Below, one piece after another: positions 11,427-22,745 of a stretch of 64,000 bases of DNA. The notes beneath the pieces are model-generated. The model was not told where the DNA came from, did not search any database, and saw nothing but the letters and a program-made list of their open reading frames with translations. Within the stretch, counting starts at the first letter, position 1; each line of letters starts with the position of its first letter. The DNA is from Silene conica (lineage: Eukaryota; Streptophyta; Magnoliopsida; Caryophyllales; Caryophyllaceae), in contig CM055317.2 of NCBI GenBank assembly GCA_029255685.2, positions 19,538,501 to 19,602,500 of the forward strand, written 5' to 3'. Made by a program: the position numbers and the translations under genes.

Positions 11427-12920
11427 TGATGCGTGCTTATTTTATACACTTTTTGGCATCATTTAGCACGTATTTCTATGCAATTTCATGCACTTTACGT
11501 GCTATTTTGCCCCCTTTTTCTTCCTTTGGTGTATTTTCTGTTATTTTGCAGGAATTATGCAAAAGATGAAGAAATTATGCCTTTTCTGTCCAAAATAAGC
11601 TCTTTTAGATGATGAAGCAAGTCAAGGAGTCCCATAGCCCCGATTTTGCAGTACCAAGCCTAAAGGAACGGTAACTGAGGCAAACACGGAGGACAAAAGC
11701 AAGAAAGAAGCAAAAAAGAAGCAGTGTATCTGTCATCTACTCGATCGAGTAAACACCAGAACTCGATCGAGTGGATGCAGGAGGAGAAAGTCTCGATCGA
11801 ACAGTGTGATACTCGATCGAGGAGTCTGCAGGAAGGACCCAACCTTCGAGGTTTCCAGAGTTACTCGATCGAGCATTTGTCAGCTCGAAGTTAGTCGATC
11901 GAGCTCTTGTTGAAGAACAGCTACTCGATCGAGTGGTTCAGTCACTCGATCGAGCAACTCACTTATGTGTACTGGATTTGCTATTTCCGTTTTTAGGTTA
12001 AGTTTTTAGAGGGTTAACCTAATCCTTATAGGTTAGCCGACTTTTTATTCATTCACTTACTATTCACTTTTGACATCCAGTTTCTACTTTTCATCAGACA
12101 CTTTTACATTTTCTTAAGCAGTCATTTACATTTCCTTAGATCTAAAACATTCTACTTGGGGTTTTTCTCATTTTCAAGCATTCGGATCCTGTTCTTTCTT
12201 TCCGCCATTACTGTAATTCATTTCTCTCTTTTATTTATTGTTCTTATCTTTTATTGTTTTATGGTTCATAGCAATTTACTTTTATTCATAATGTTGAATG
12301 TTGTTGTTATCATTGTTGTTGTTAGTTTAGTTCCCCAAAGCATGAGTAGCTAATCCCCATAATATGTTAGGATGAAGGTACTCGCGGTAGTTATGTCGTA
12401 GGAATTGTAGTTAGTCGTCCTTACGACGAAGTTCACCCATAAACAATATATTTATAAAACTTGTCAAATGAGTGCACGCAGGAGACCAGTTTACCTAGTA
12501 AAACCTTACCTGGATCGAAAGATTGGTAGGTAGGCTTGTTTAGGTTGATTTACGTAACCTATCTAGAGATAGAAAGATTGATAGGGGAGTTCAGGGGTGA
12601 TTTCAGACCGAAAGGATGTTAATCGTTCCCACTTCGTTGTTGTTTCGACTGGCCTAATCTTTATGTGACATTAATTAGCGCGACGACCTGAATCCTGACA
12701 TATTCCTCTTTTTATTGTTTGAAAATCGTTTTATCATCTTTATTTGTAAGTTCTTTTCATATCCGTCTTAGTTATAATCTCAAACAAAAACCCCCCAATT
12801 TTGTGACCTATAGACTGACCTTTACTTAACACCGTGTCTCCCTGTGGAATTCGACCCTACTTCCACTAGGTTCCAGTTAGTAGACCTAGGTTATCTTTGG
12901 TGTATAAGTGACACGCATCA
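11427..12920 (+). repeat. 5' LTR of A1
   Basis: The 1494-bp LTR has TG..CA ends and is followed within 6 nt by the primer site. It contains a cluster of TCGATCGA palindromes at 11739-11955 and matches 26322-27817 throughout. Confidence 0.93.
11739..11955. repeat. TCGATCGA palindrome cluster in the A1 5' LTR
   Basis: About eight copies of ACTCGATCGAGT-like palindromes lie in 217 bp. Neighbours are mostly 20-22 bp centre to centre (a few at about 30 bp). The spacer sequences are unrelated. The copy in the 3' LTR lies at 26634-26851. Confidence 0.8.
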
Positions 12921-12925
12921 AATTT

Positions 12926-12943
12926 TGGCGCCGTTGCCGGGGA
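12926..12943 (+). other. A1 primer-binding site (tRNA-Asp type)
   Basis: TGGCGCCGTTGCCGGGGA lies 5 nt after the LTR end. This is the classical Athila/Tat-group primer site complementary to tRNA-Asp. Confidence 0.9.
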
Positions 12944-13205
12944 GGCAATAGGTTTTAAGTTTTTTGTTAGTTTATTACTGTTGTTTTTGTCTTAAGGAAT
13001 TTCTTTTAATTCCTTAAGACCGTTCTTATTCTTTTTCTCAGTGTTGTGTATGTCAAGGTCTTCCGGGTACGAATTAGTTGCTGCTAATCCGGAAACGGAA
13101 AGAACTTTTAGACGCCGCATGAGAGAAAGAAGAATGGTGAGTCAGGAAGAAGTCTTGAGTATTCCTTAACCAGTTACTGTTGAACCAGTCAACCAAATTG
13201 TAAGA

Positions 13206-14855
13206 ATGTCGAACATCGCGAGCCATTCCGAACCAAAAGCTGACTCTATTCCAAAGGGTTTCACCCTCCTTGCTGATCAGGCCGGGAACACGTTCGATAT
13301 TCGACCATCCTATATTAATCTGGTCGAGAGGAACATTTACCGTGGCACAGCGGGAGAGGAGCCGAGGAAGCACATGGAGATCTTTACAGATTACTGCTCC
13401 ACCATTCCAACTTCTGCGACGGTCACGCAGGATAAGCTAAAGGAAGTCCTTTTTCCTTTCTCTTTATCCGACGGGGCTAGAGAATGGTACTGGGATTTGG
13501 ATAAGGAAGCTGCGGAGATCACTGATTGGAAGTCCCTAACTTTGGCCTTCTACAAGAAGTATTACCCACCACAGAAGACTAATGCTCTCCGTTCCCAAAT
13601 TACAAACTTTAAACAGTTTGGGACGGAGAACTTACATGAAGCTTGGACCAAATTCAAGAAGCTTGTGAGAGCATGTCCTGATCACCATGGTTTCCAACCA
13701 TGGTTCATCAGCAACCAGTTTTATAACGGGTTGTTTGATGACCACCGAGCCATCCTGGATGCTGCCGCAAAGGGGAGGTTCCAAAAGGAGACTGAGGACA
13801 ACAAAGGGTGGAGTATTATTGAGGAAATGGCGAATCATTGTGCGGAGTATGGAAATTCGAGGTCCGGGACGAGAACAGTGGCCGGAATTAATACTGAAGG
13901 TGTTGAGGCTAAACTTGGCAAACCGGCTGCGAGGTTTGACCTTTTGGGACAAATAGCAAGAGGGTAGACAACAGACGGTTCACCTACTGCAAAAAGGTGA
14001 ACCGTTGATGTGTGAGAGATGTGGAGGTGCTGGGCATTCCGCTATTGAATGCCTAGCTGAGAAAGAGCAAGGGTTTTCCTTCTAACAATTCCGTCAGGGA
14101 GGAAACTTTTATAACCAGAACCAAGTTCACCCTAACCTAAGGTGGACTAGTCAAAAAGTGCTCAACCCAACCCCACCACCACAACAAAACTATATCCCCC
14201 CTCACCGCAACCAAAACAAATTTCAGAAGCCACCCCAATTCCAACCGTCACAAGCTAGTGCTTCCTCATCTGGAGGAAATTCAGAAATTGGAGAATTGAA
14301 AACTCTAGTTCAGTCCTTGGCATCCCAAATGCAAGCTGGGAATGCGTCCATTAAGTTGCTGGAGTCGCAGATCGCTCAACTGGCGATCAAGCAATCATCG
14401 CGACCCCAAGGGCAACTACCCTCTCAAACCGAACAACGCAATGAGATCATTAATATGGTAAGGCTGAGGAGCGGGCGTGAGTATGAGGGACCAAGGATGG
14501 GAGTTGCTGATCAGAGGAAACCAGAGTCGAAGAGGCTGTTAGCGGAGATGTGTTCGATCGAGGAGTGGACAGAGCTCGATCGAACGAAAGCCAGGAAAAT
14601 TCACTCGATCGAGGAGTTGTCAGAGCTCGATCGAACGAAAGCCAGGAAAATTCACTCGATCGAGGAGTTGTCAGAGCTCGATCGAGTGAGGTTGACAGAG
14701 AGGTCCTCGATCGAGCAGTACAACTTGCTCGATCGAGCATAGTAGAGGAAGGGATCACTCGATCGACTGATCCTATGGCAGAAAACACTCGATCGAGTGT
14801 TCTTGAAAAAAGAAAAGAAAGGCGAGAGCTGGAGCAGGCTGAGTACGAGAAGTAG
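13206..14855 (+). pseudogene. A1 gag region (fossil)
   Basis: From 13206 the frame encodes a Retrotrans_gag domain (REWYWDLD, FYKKYYPPQKT, WTKFKKLVRACPDHH). A CCHC-like knuckle follows near 14010-14050 (CERCGGAGHSAIEC), then a proline/glutamine-rich stretch and the LRSGREYEGP block (14460-14490) typical of Athila gag ends. From 14551 the coding DNA is dominated by TCGATCGA palindromes, translated as SIE or LDR depending on frame. The region has a few breaks and is cut off by A2 after 14944. Confidence 0.85.
14552..14800. repeat. TCGATCGA dyads inside the A1 gag coding DNA
   Basis: Palindromes are paired with 22-bp centre spacing. Several pairs are mutually complementary beyond the core, for example TTCGATCGAG with CTCGATCGAA and CACTCGATCGAG with CTCGATCGAGTG. 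The same DNA motif occurs in the noncoding LTR, so selection is not simply on the protein. Confidence 0.8.
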
Positions 14856-14944
14856 AGTGTGGGAATCCGAGCCGATATGAGAGATATCCAGTACCCGTCT
14901 AGATTGGTGGAGAAAGAGTTTGCCAAATTCGCGGATACGCTGCG

Positions 14945-16402
14945 TGATGCGTGCCTATTTTATGATGTTTTACATCTATTTTTACACGCATTTTAGAGCT
15001 CATTTACGATGTTTTAGCATTTATTTCCCAACAATTGTCTACTTTCGTATTTTTATGCTCTTTTGCAGATTTATGCGGAAAAGGGACGATTTTATACCAA
15101 ATTTATGCCCTCGGGACTTTTTATGACTAAGGACAAGAAGGAACGAAGCCTAGCGCATATTTCAGGGCCTAAAGATAGCTTTAACAAGCAAAGAATCAAT
15201 CCACGACATTGCAGCCTGTTTAATGGCTATATCTCGAGTTCTAGAGCTGATAATGGAGTGATTCCAGTTGGAGGTGAAAGCTTATCCTCTTAGCTTTCCA
15301 ACGCCGCGAGAATCGCTTGATTTCGATAAGTAACGAAGAAATGGCAGCTGTTTTAAGATCAATGCGCGCTGCAGTCCCGACAGTTGGTCGACCGACCAAC
15401 AAAGTAGGTCGATCGACCAGATACCTATTGGAAAAACCCAGAATTTGCCTGAAGCCCAGGAATTGCATAAAATCCGTAAAGCGGTCGACCGACCGAAAAT
15501 ATTGGTCGACCGACCACAGCACCGACCCAGAAGTTTCCAAAAAGCCCATACAAGTGTTTAGGTCATTAGGAAACTCTTTAATTCTGCCTATATAAGCTAA
15601 TTCAGTCCCTAATTCAGATTGCCATCAAGTTCTTAATCTAGTTTTCTATCATAGATTTTATTCAAGCTTTCATCTTTGTTCTTAGATTTTCCAATTAAGT
15701 TGTAAGTTTGCTACAATTCAATCTTTCCTTTTTAATTAATCTTGTTGTTCATCTTATTGTTGTTTCTCAATTCATGTTTCCTCTTTATTATCATCTTTAA
15801 TTATGTTAATTCCTTTGATATTCTTAATTCTTGTTATTGTTAATTTTATGATTAAGATTATGCATAGTTAATTCTTGTGATTAGGAATTAGGGGAACCAT
15901 GGTAAAGATTTGATTTTGATAGTTTAATGATTGAATTACCAATCCCCCATTGTTGTTGGTGAACTGATCCTTAGGATTGAAAGATTATTAGGATTAGTTT
16001 AACAACAACTTTGGGATTGCCCTTGAACGAAAGTTTAGTGCTTTTCTAGGAACCCTAAGACCGTAAGGATTGGGTAGAATATTGACCTAAAGGTTTATTC
16101 TTTGTTCCTTGGGATTGTGTTATTTGATTATTTTACCCTTCATTGACTTGTTTTAACCATGGGGAACCAAAGTTCCTAATCCCCTTTTTATCTTATTTTA
16201 TTTCTTTTGTTTATTTTGTCCTCTTAGTTATTAGTTTAAATTTCAAATCAACCCCCTCCTTTTTGGTTACTTGTAATAGACTTTAAATTCACAAACATAA
16301 TTAACCTTGTCTCCTTGTGGTTCGACCCTTGACTTATCCTATCTAAGTTTAAGCTGAGGTTTTATAAATCTTATCTTTGGCACCCCTCAACGACGGGTGT
16401 CA
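14945..16402 (+). repeat. 5' LTR of A2
   Basis: The LTR has TG..CA ends, is nearly identical to 19435-20894 and ends just before the primer site. It carries two GGTCGACCGACC dyads (15386-15418 and 15483-15515), each with a 9-nt spacer. Confidence 0.94.
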
Positions 16403-16407
16403 AATTT

Positions 16408-16425
16408 TGGCGCCGTTGCCGGGGA
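16408..16425 (+). other. A2 primer-binding site (tRNA-Asp type)
   Basis: TGGCGCCGTTGCCGGGGA, identical to that of A1, lies 5 nt after the A2 5' LTR. Confidence 0.9.
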
Positions 16426-16552
16426 GACGGTATAATTTTGTTTGTTAATTTTTAGTTTATTTTTCTTGTCTTAAGGAACTTAGGTTCCTTAAGACCGTTT
16501 CTTACCTTTTCTTCTAGTTTTGTTTTAGAAGACAGGTTTTTGAGAGGAAGGC

Positions 16553-17434
16553 TTGAGTACTCTCAGTGCTGTTGCGATCATGGTTACTGTGTTAGAAGCA
16601 TTTTTTTCGGAAATAAATAAGAAACGAGATGCAGTTGTGAAGAATATTGAAATCCAATTAGCAATCATAGCTAATCGGTTTGCTAGCTCTCCAGTTGGTT
16701 GTAAGAGTTCCGTAGAGACATTAAATGCTATAGATCCTAGGAGTGGTCGTGCTTATGAGGGACCAACCCCAAAGGATGATGATGCCAAAGTTCAAGACGA
16801 AGAAATCGATCCCGTGCACAGGACAGGAGGTCGACCGACCACAACATCAGGTCGACCGACCCCGACGCCTGACGTGAGATCAGTTTCTACAGACCAGAAA
16901 AATTCCGATAATACAGAAGTCGGTCGACCGACCACTATACCAGGTCGACCGACCAGGGTCCCTGAGCGGATTGTGGATTCGCCTTCTGAGCTACCTAATT
17001 CTCCTCTCATCAATGACTCGACGGAGATTCTGAATTTAAAAGAGCCGAAGATTGTTGATCCCATGACAAGCATTGCAGTCTCATATCCGGATCATTTGGA
17101 GAAAGTAAAATTGGAGCATCAGCTCGGAAAAATCTTGAAGGTCGTTAAAGACTTTGAGCTTAAGAGAAAATTGGTGGACCATCCTATTATTTCTATTGGT
17201 GCAGGTCATGATAAAAAGGGCATAGGAGATCCTGGAGATACTAGGGAGACGAAATTGGAGCAAGTTGCTGAAGAAAATCGGCCGGGCAAAGTAAAGAAGC
17301 ATGTCATAGCTTATGCGACACCAGATACCCTTCCTCCATCTAGGCCTGTTGTCTGGAAGCCCAGGGTAGCGGTCAGTACTGCTAAAAGGACCTATTTTAG
17401 CCAAGTGCCTTACTTTGGGGTATCTTGCTACTGA
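16553..17434 (+). CDS. A2 gag-tail-like reading frame with GRPT repeats
   Basis: This is an open frame of 293 residues. Near residues 62-71 it has DPRSGRAYEGP, resembling the LRSGREYEGP block of the A1 gag tail, so it is probably a reduced gag C-terminus. It lacks the capsid domain. Four GRPT(T) peptide repeats are the translation of two GGTCGACCGACC dyads (16829-16861, 16922-16954). Whether it is translated is unknown; the first methionine is arbitrary. Confidence 0.5.
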   Translation: MSTLSAVAIMVTVLEAFFSEINKKRDAVVKNIEIQLAIIANRFASSPVGCKSSVETLNAIDPRSGRAYEGPTPKDDDAKVQDEEIDPVHRTGGRPTTTSGRPTPTPDVRSVSTDQKNSDNTEVGRPTTIPGRPTRVPERIVDSPSELPNSPLINDSTEILNLKEPKIVDPMTSIAVSYPDHLEKVKLEHQLGKILKVVKDFELKRKLVDHPIISIGAGHDKKGIGDPGDTRETKLEQVAEENRPGKVKKHVIAYATPDTLPPSRPVVWKPRVAVSTAKRTYFSQVPYFGVSCY

Positions 17435-19434
17435 GTCGTAGTTCTTGTTTAGTGTTTTATTTCAGTTTTTTGTTGAACTTTTTTATTTTCTTGTTTTTAG
17501 ACTTAGACTTTTTTTACTTTTGTTGCTTCGTTTGAGACATTCTAGGCTTGGTTCTGGGATCTTGCGCATTTGTTGGGCGCATACTTTTTGCTTTTTCAGG
17601 TTTCGACGAAGAACCGACGACCACTGTACAGTAGAGGGGTCGGTCGACCAGCATTACCAGTCGACCGACCTGAGCTCTGCAAATTCGGAATTTCTTAATA
17701 TACAGGAAGGTCGGTCGACCTATTACATCGGTCGGTCGACCGCCCAGCTGTTACAGTTTTCTCGTTTCTTTTTCAGGGATCGTGTAAGTCATCTTGGTAC
17801 TTGAGTGGCACTGCTAGCCACCAAAACCTCCCAGCTTACGCTGGTTTGGGGAGGTTTTTCTCATACATCTTTTTACCCAGTGAGTTCTTTCCAGTTTCTC
17901 CTTAGTTTTATTCTCCTTGCATTTATCTTTTAATTTTCTAAAACCTTTACTTAGGCTAATGCACAATGGGGACACTGTGCGGGTTGGTTTGGGGAATGGT
18001 TTCGTGTTACATGCATTGCATTTTGTCACACGTTTACTGCATTTCTGTCTTGCATTGTTCTTTTCTTTATTTTCCTTATATATACAAAAATCCAAAAAAA
18101 TAAAAAAAAAATTAAAATTCCAAAAAAATGCACGTTTATTTTAGCATATAGGTCGAGTCGGAACGAGAGTATTTCAAGGATGATTTTTGCTATCTCACAT
18201 GTTTATGCCTTTATCTTGCCTTGTCAACTTGTTTTAGTACGAAAGTCTTTTGCATATCTACGAGTTTTTGTCAATTTGTATATCTTGAGACTTGACTTAT
18301 ACCTTGGTAACCTACTATACATTCTAAGGTTTAGAGCTTATTTCCTGGTTTCATTCTTAAACCAGTTGTCTAGGATGTGAGTAGTACTCCCCTTGGAACA
18401 TGTTACATCAATACGCATAAACATGAACTTGAATTGCTATATACTTGTTTTACTATCTCGTTTTGTGAATCTTGATACGTGCATTTGGGATCCCTTTTCT
18501 TTTATTTACCCATAAGCCCCACATAGCCAAAATTGCCTCTTATTTCCCCCAAAATTACATCCCATACTTAGCCTACCCTTCCAAGCTAGTATCTGTGGTC
18601 TTTGGTTTAATCTTGAGACATCTTGGTTGTATGCTATCATGAGAAAGAAGAGAAAAGAAAGAAGGAAAAGGAAAGAAAGAAAGAAAAAGAACAGAAAAAG
18701 AAAAAAAAAGAAACGAAAAAAAAAAAAGCAAAAAGCACAGAAAGTCAATCGACCGACCGCCTCTATAGGTCGGTCGACCACCTGACAGCATCAGAATGCA
18801 AATTTCGTTCTAAAATCCTTTTCTTTTATTTGTTATCACTCCCGTACTTCATTCAAAAATATTGGGGAGTCCTTTCTTATATTTAATGTGAGAGTTGTGC
18901 TACAAAAGAGCACTTTCTTAATATCAAAAGTTGTGAAATATGTTGTTGGGAACCGGTTTTACTAGCTTGGCTACTAACCCCACAATTCCAAAAACATCTT
19001 AACCACTTTTACCTTTTATCTCACATATCTTTCATTACCCCAATTGCATGTATCTGGGTCATTTAATGAGATTGTTATACAAGGTTGTAGAATTCTTGTT
19101 CATGTTAGATTGCAGGCATGTTTTTCATGGGTCGCAGTTAGGTGAGTGTCATGACAAATATACTTCTTTCTATCTTTTACATATACTCACCCTTTTGCTT
19201 CATGAGTGTCTCGAGCGTACCGCGAGAGTCCATGGTATAAAGTCTCTATAGTCTTTATTTTTGCAAGTCTGACAACACCATAACTCGTTTGCTTGATTTA
19301 AATACTTTCTCATTTTGTACTTGGCATTGGTATAGGCTTACATGTAAATTTCGCTCTGAGATTGAAATCGTTCCATTAGTTAAGATCGAGTCTATTTCTT
19401 GCTTGAGAGCAAGCAAGGTTTGGTTTGGGGAATT
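17435..19434 (+). other. A2 noncoding 3' interior with dyads, purine tract and G-rich modules
   Basis: No domain is recognisable here. It holds three more palindromic 12-mer dyads (17638-17670, 17709-17741, 18747-18779), all with a 9-nt spacer. A purine tract of A and G runs lies at 18641-18738. Two modules combine a hairpin with GGTTTGGTTTGGGGA (17961-17995 and 19399-19431); the second abuts the 3' LTR and occupies the polypurine-tract position. Confidence 0.7.
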
Positions 19435-20894
19435 TGATGCGTGCCTATTTTATGATGTTTTACATCTATTTTTACACGCATTTTAGAGCTCATTTACGAT
19501 GTTTTAGCATTTATTTCCCAACAATTGTCTACTTTCGTATTTTTATGCTCTTTTGCAGATTTATGCGGAAAAGGGACGATTTTATACCAAATTTATGCCC
19601 TCGGGACTTTTTATGACTAAGGACAAGAAGGAACGAAGCCTAGCGCATATTTCAAGGCCTAAAGATAGCTTTAACAAGCAAAGAATCAATCCACGACATT
19701 GCAGCCTGTTTCAAATGGCTATATCTCGAGTTCTAGAGCTGATAATGGAGTGATTTCAGTTGGAGGTGAAATCTTATCCTCTTAGCTTTCCAACGCCGCG
19801 AGAATCGCTTGATTTCGATAAGTAACGAAGAAATGGCAGCTGTTTTAAGATCGATGCGCGCTGCAGTCCCGACAGTTGGTCGACCGACCAACAAAGTAGG
19901 TCGATCGACCAGATACCTATTGGAAAAGCCCAGAATTTGCCTGAAGCCCAGGAATTGCATAAAATCCGTAAAGCGGTCGACCGACCGAAAATATTGGTCG
20001 ACTGACCACAGCACCGACCCAGAAGTTTCCAAAAAGCCCATACAAGTGTTTAGGTCATTAGGAAACTCTTTAATTCTGCCTATATAAGCTAATTCAGTCC
20101 CTAATTCAGATTGCCATCAAGTTCTTAATCTAGTTTTCTATCATAGATTTTATTCAAGCTTTCATCTTTGTTCTTAGATTTTCCAATTAAGTTGTAAGTT
20201 TGCTACAATTCAATCTTTCCTTTTTAATTAATCTTGTTGTTCATCTTATTGTTGTTTCTCAATTCATGTTTCCTCTTTATTATCATCTTTAATTATGTTA
20301 ATTCCTTTGATATTCTTAATTCTTGTTATTGTTAATTTTATGATTAAGATTATGCATAGCTAATTCTTGTGATTAGGAATTAGGGGAACCATGGTAAAGA
20401 TTTGATTTTGATAGTTTAATGATTGAATTACCAATCCCCCATTGTTGTTGGTGAACTGATCCTTAGGATTGAAAGATTATTAGGATTAGTTTAACAACAA
20501 CTTTGGGATTGCCCTTGAACGAAAGTTTAGTGCTTTTCTAGGAACCCTAAGACCGTAAGGATTGGGTAGAATATTGACCTAAAGGTTTATTCTTTGTTCC
20601 TTGGGATTGTGTTATTTGATTATTTTACCCTTCATTGACTTGTTTTAACCATGGGGAACCAAAGTTCCTAATCCCCTTTTTATCTTATTTTATTTCTTTT
20701 GTTTATTTTGTCCTCTTAGTTATTAGTTTAAATTTCAAATCAACCCCCTCCTTTTTGGTTACTTGTAATAGACTTTAAATTCACAAACATAATTAACCTT
20801 GTCTCCTTGTGGTTCGACCCTTGACTTATCCTATCTAAGTTTAAGCTGAGGTTTTATAAATCTTATCTTTGGCACCCCTCAACGACGGGTGTCA
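19435..20894 (+). repeat. 3' LTR of A2
   Basis: It is nearly identical to 14945-16402, ends GGGTGTCA and is followed by the TSD CTGCG. The dyads recur at 19878-19910 and 19975-20007. Confidence 0.94.
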
Positions 20895-21820
20895 CTGCGA
20901 GAATTGAAGGTACGTGTTCCTTTTCTGGAATTATTGCTTAAGGTACCTTCTTATTTAAAGTTCATCCGTGAAATACTGATGCGCAAGCGTACCGTTGATG
21001 TGAGTGAGACCGTGGCCTTGACGGAGGAATGCTACCCGTTCCTCCAAAATAAGACCCCACCTAAGCTAGCTGACCCAAGTAGCTTCTCTATTCCATGTCA
21101 AATAGGAACCCATGTCATTGACAATGCTTTATGCGACCTAGGGGCGAGTGTGAGTGTGTTACCCCTATCGCTAACAAGTAAACAGGGATTTTCTAAGTTT
21201 AAGTGTACCAATATGACGGTCCAGATGGTTGACCGTAGTGTATCGAGACCTTTAGGCATCTTGGAAGACATTCATGTTCAAATAGGAGAGTTTTTCATAC
21301 CTGTTGACTTTGTGGTCCTCGATATATACCTGAGGATTCCTACACCCCAATCATTTTGGGTCGACCTTTTCTACACACTGCGAAAGTAGTGATAGACGTA
21401 GGTACTAAGACACTGACCTTCCAGGTTGGTGGCGAAGACCTAATTTTTAGGCAGACTAGTACACAAAGGTCACCCATGTCTGTTGTCCCTTGTTATTCTA
21501 TGACAGGTGATGTATCTGAGAGTTTTAACCTGTTGAAATTAACACCTCTGCCTCATGCTGAGAGCAAAATAGAGGAAGATTTTTTGATTACTGATGCAGG
21601 TACAGAACCAGACTATAACCCGGACGGATGGGGTTATTTGTCATTGAAGAATAAGGGTAGAATTCCTAAGGAAAGCTCAGCCATGTCGAAGAGGACGTCA
21701 AAAGACTACACCATGGTCTATGATCCTGTCACCAATGCTACCAGCTGGAAATTGCGAGATGAAGTCGTTACAACCGCGGAAGGGAGTTCCGCGAGTCAGG
21801 AGCCCAATCGTGGGCAATGA
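20895..21820 (+). pseudogene. A1 protease region (fossil)
   Basis: A1 resumes here after A2. The translated segment has CDLGASVSVLP, the Athila-group form of the aspartic protease active site, followed by QMVDRSVSRPLGILED and PVDFVVLD, typical of retroviral-type proteases of this group. The downstream part (to 21820) is a linker ending in a stop. It contains at least one break, and no reverse transcriptase follows. Confidence 0.8.
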
Positions 21821-22745
21821 ACATTTGATTTTCTGAACTTATAAGTCGGGCTTGCAACCCCGTGCAAATTGTAATAGACATTTTACTGCTTTTTAGAATT
21901 AGACTACTTTTTTATGCTTAATCCGTAGACTTTTTAGTATTAATCCGTAGGTAGAATAAGACTATGTGTGAATCTGAGACAATTTTTGTGGTTTTCTGTA
22001 TGTTTGTAGTGTTTGGTCAACTTATGCAGGACTGAACCGGGAAAGAACGAAGAAAAAGAGTCGGAAACAGAAGAGTCGAGGAAAGAACAAAGCTTCGCAG
22101 AAGAAAAGCCTCGATCGAGCTCTGTAATGTGCTCGATCGAGTGATCACTAGTGGAGAAATACTCGATCGAGTTTGTAAGAGCTCGATCGAGGGGAACTCA
22201 GTCAAGGGAAGCTCAGAGCTGACAACCACTTGATCGAGTGGACTTCAGTACTCGATCGAGCAGAAATGCCTTAAGTGAGTTACTCGATCGAGCAGTTCTC
22301 AGAACTCGATCGAGCAACTTTCAGCCTATTTATAAGAGAAGTCCTCGATGCTCCCTCATTTCCTTCGCTTTCAGTTTTTCGCACCTCCCTCTTTTTGATT
22401 TCTATCGTTTTCTTTGTTTTTCAACACTCAATCCCTATAATCTTGCTTGTCATCACTTTAATTCAATTAATCGAGTGAGAGCCCCATCATTTTCAAACCT
22501 AATTTCGAGTAATTCAAAATTTTCGAAACCTAGGGTTTGTTCGTTCGAGTATTTCGAATTTTGGTTGTTAATTTGTGATTTTCTTGCTCTAATCGTCCTT
22601 ATAATCATCCAAGTAAGTCGTTTTATGTTTAATTCCTACTTCAATTTCATTATTTTTGCCCCAAATGTCGAATTTAGGGTTTTGAATTAGGATTGAACGT
22701 TTTTTTTGCGATTTTTGGTATGATTATCGTGATGATTAGGATTGA
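21821..22745 (+). other. A1 spacer where RT-integrase would lie, with TCGATCGA dyads
   Basis: This spacer of about 0.9 kb has no recognisable coding domain, where an autonomous Athila would carry several kilobases of RT, RNase H and integrase. A cluster of TCGATCGA palindromes at 22110-22316 is arranged in pairs with 20-22-bp centre spacing. Confidence 0.7.

Larger units (their letters stand above)
14945..20894 (+). mobile_element. A2: small non-autonomous Athila-like element nested in A1
   Basis: LTRs of 1458 and 1460 bp begin TGATGCGTGC and end ACGACGGGTGTCA. A perfect TSD CTGCG flanks it (14940-14944, 20895-20899). The 3.0 kb interior has the tRNA-Asp primer site, one gag-tail-like reading frame and a long noncoding 3' part; no protease, RT or integrase is recognisable. 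I count about 8-10 differences between the LTRs (about 0.6%), so it is the youngest LTR layer of this nest. It is structurally intact as a non-autonomous element. Confidence 0.93.

Noticed and set aside
14158-14926. Repeat-rich proteins on both strands (LDRA/ALTTPRSSEFS repeats)
   Set aside because: The antisense frames are shadows of TCGATCGA palindromes, which read as open on both strands.
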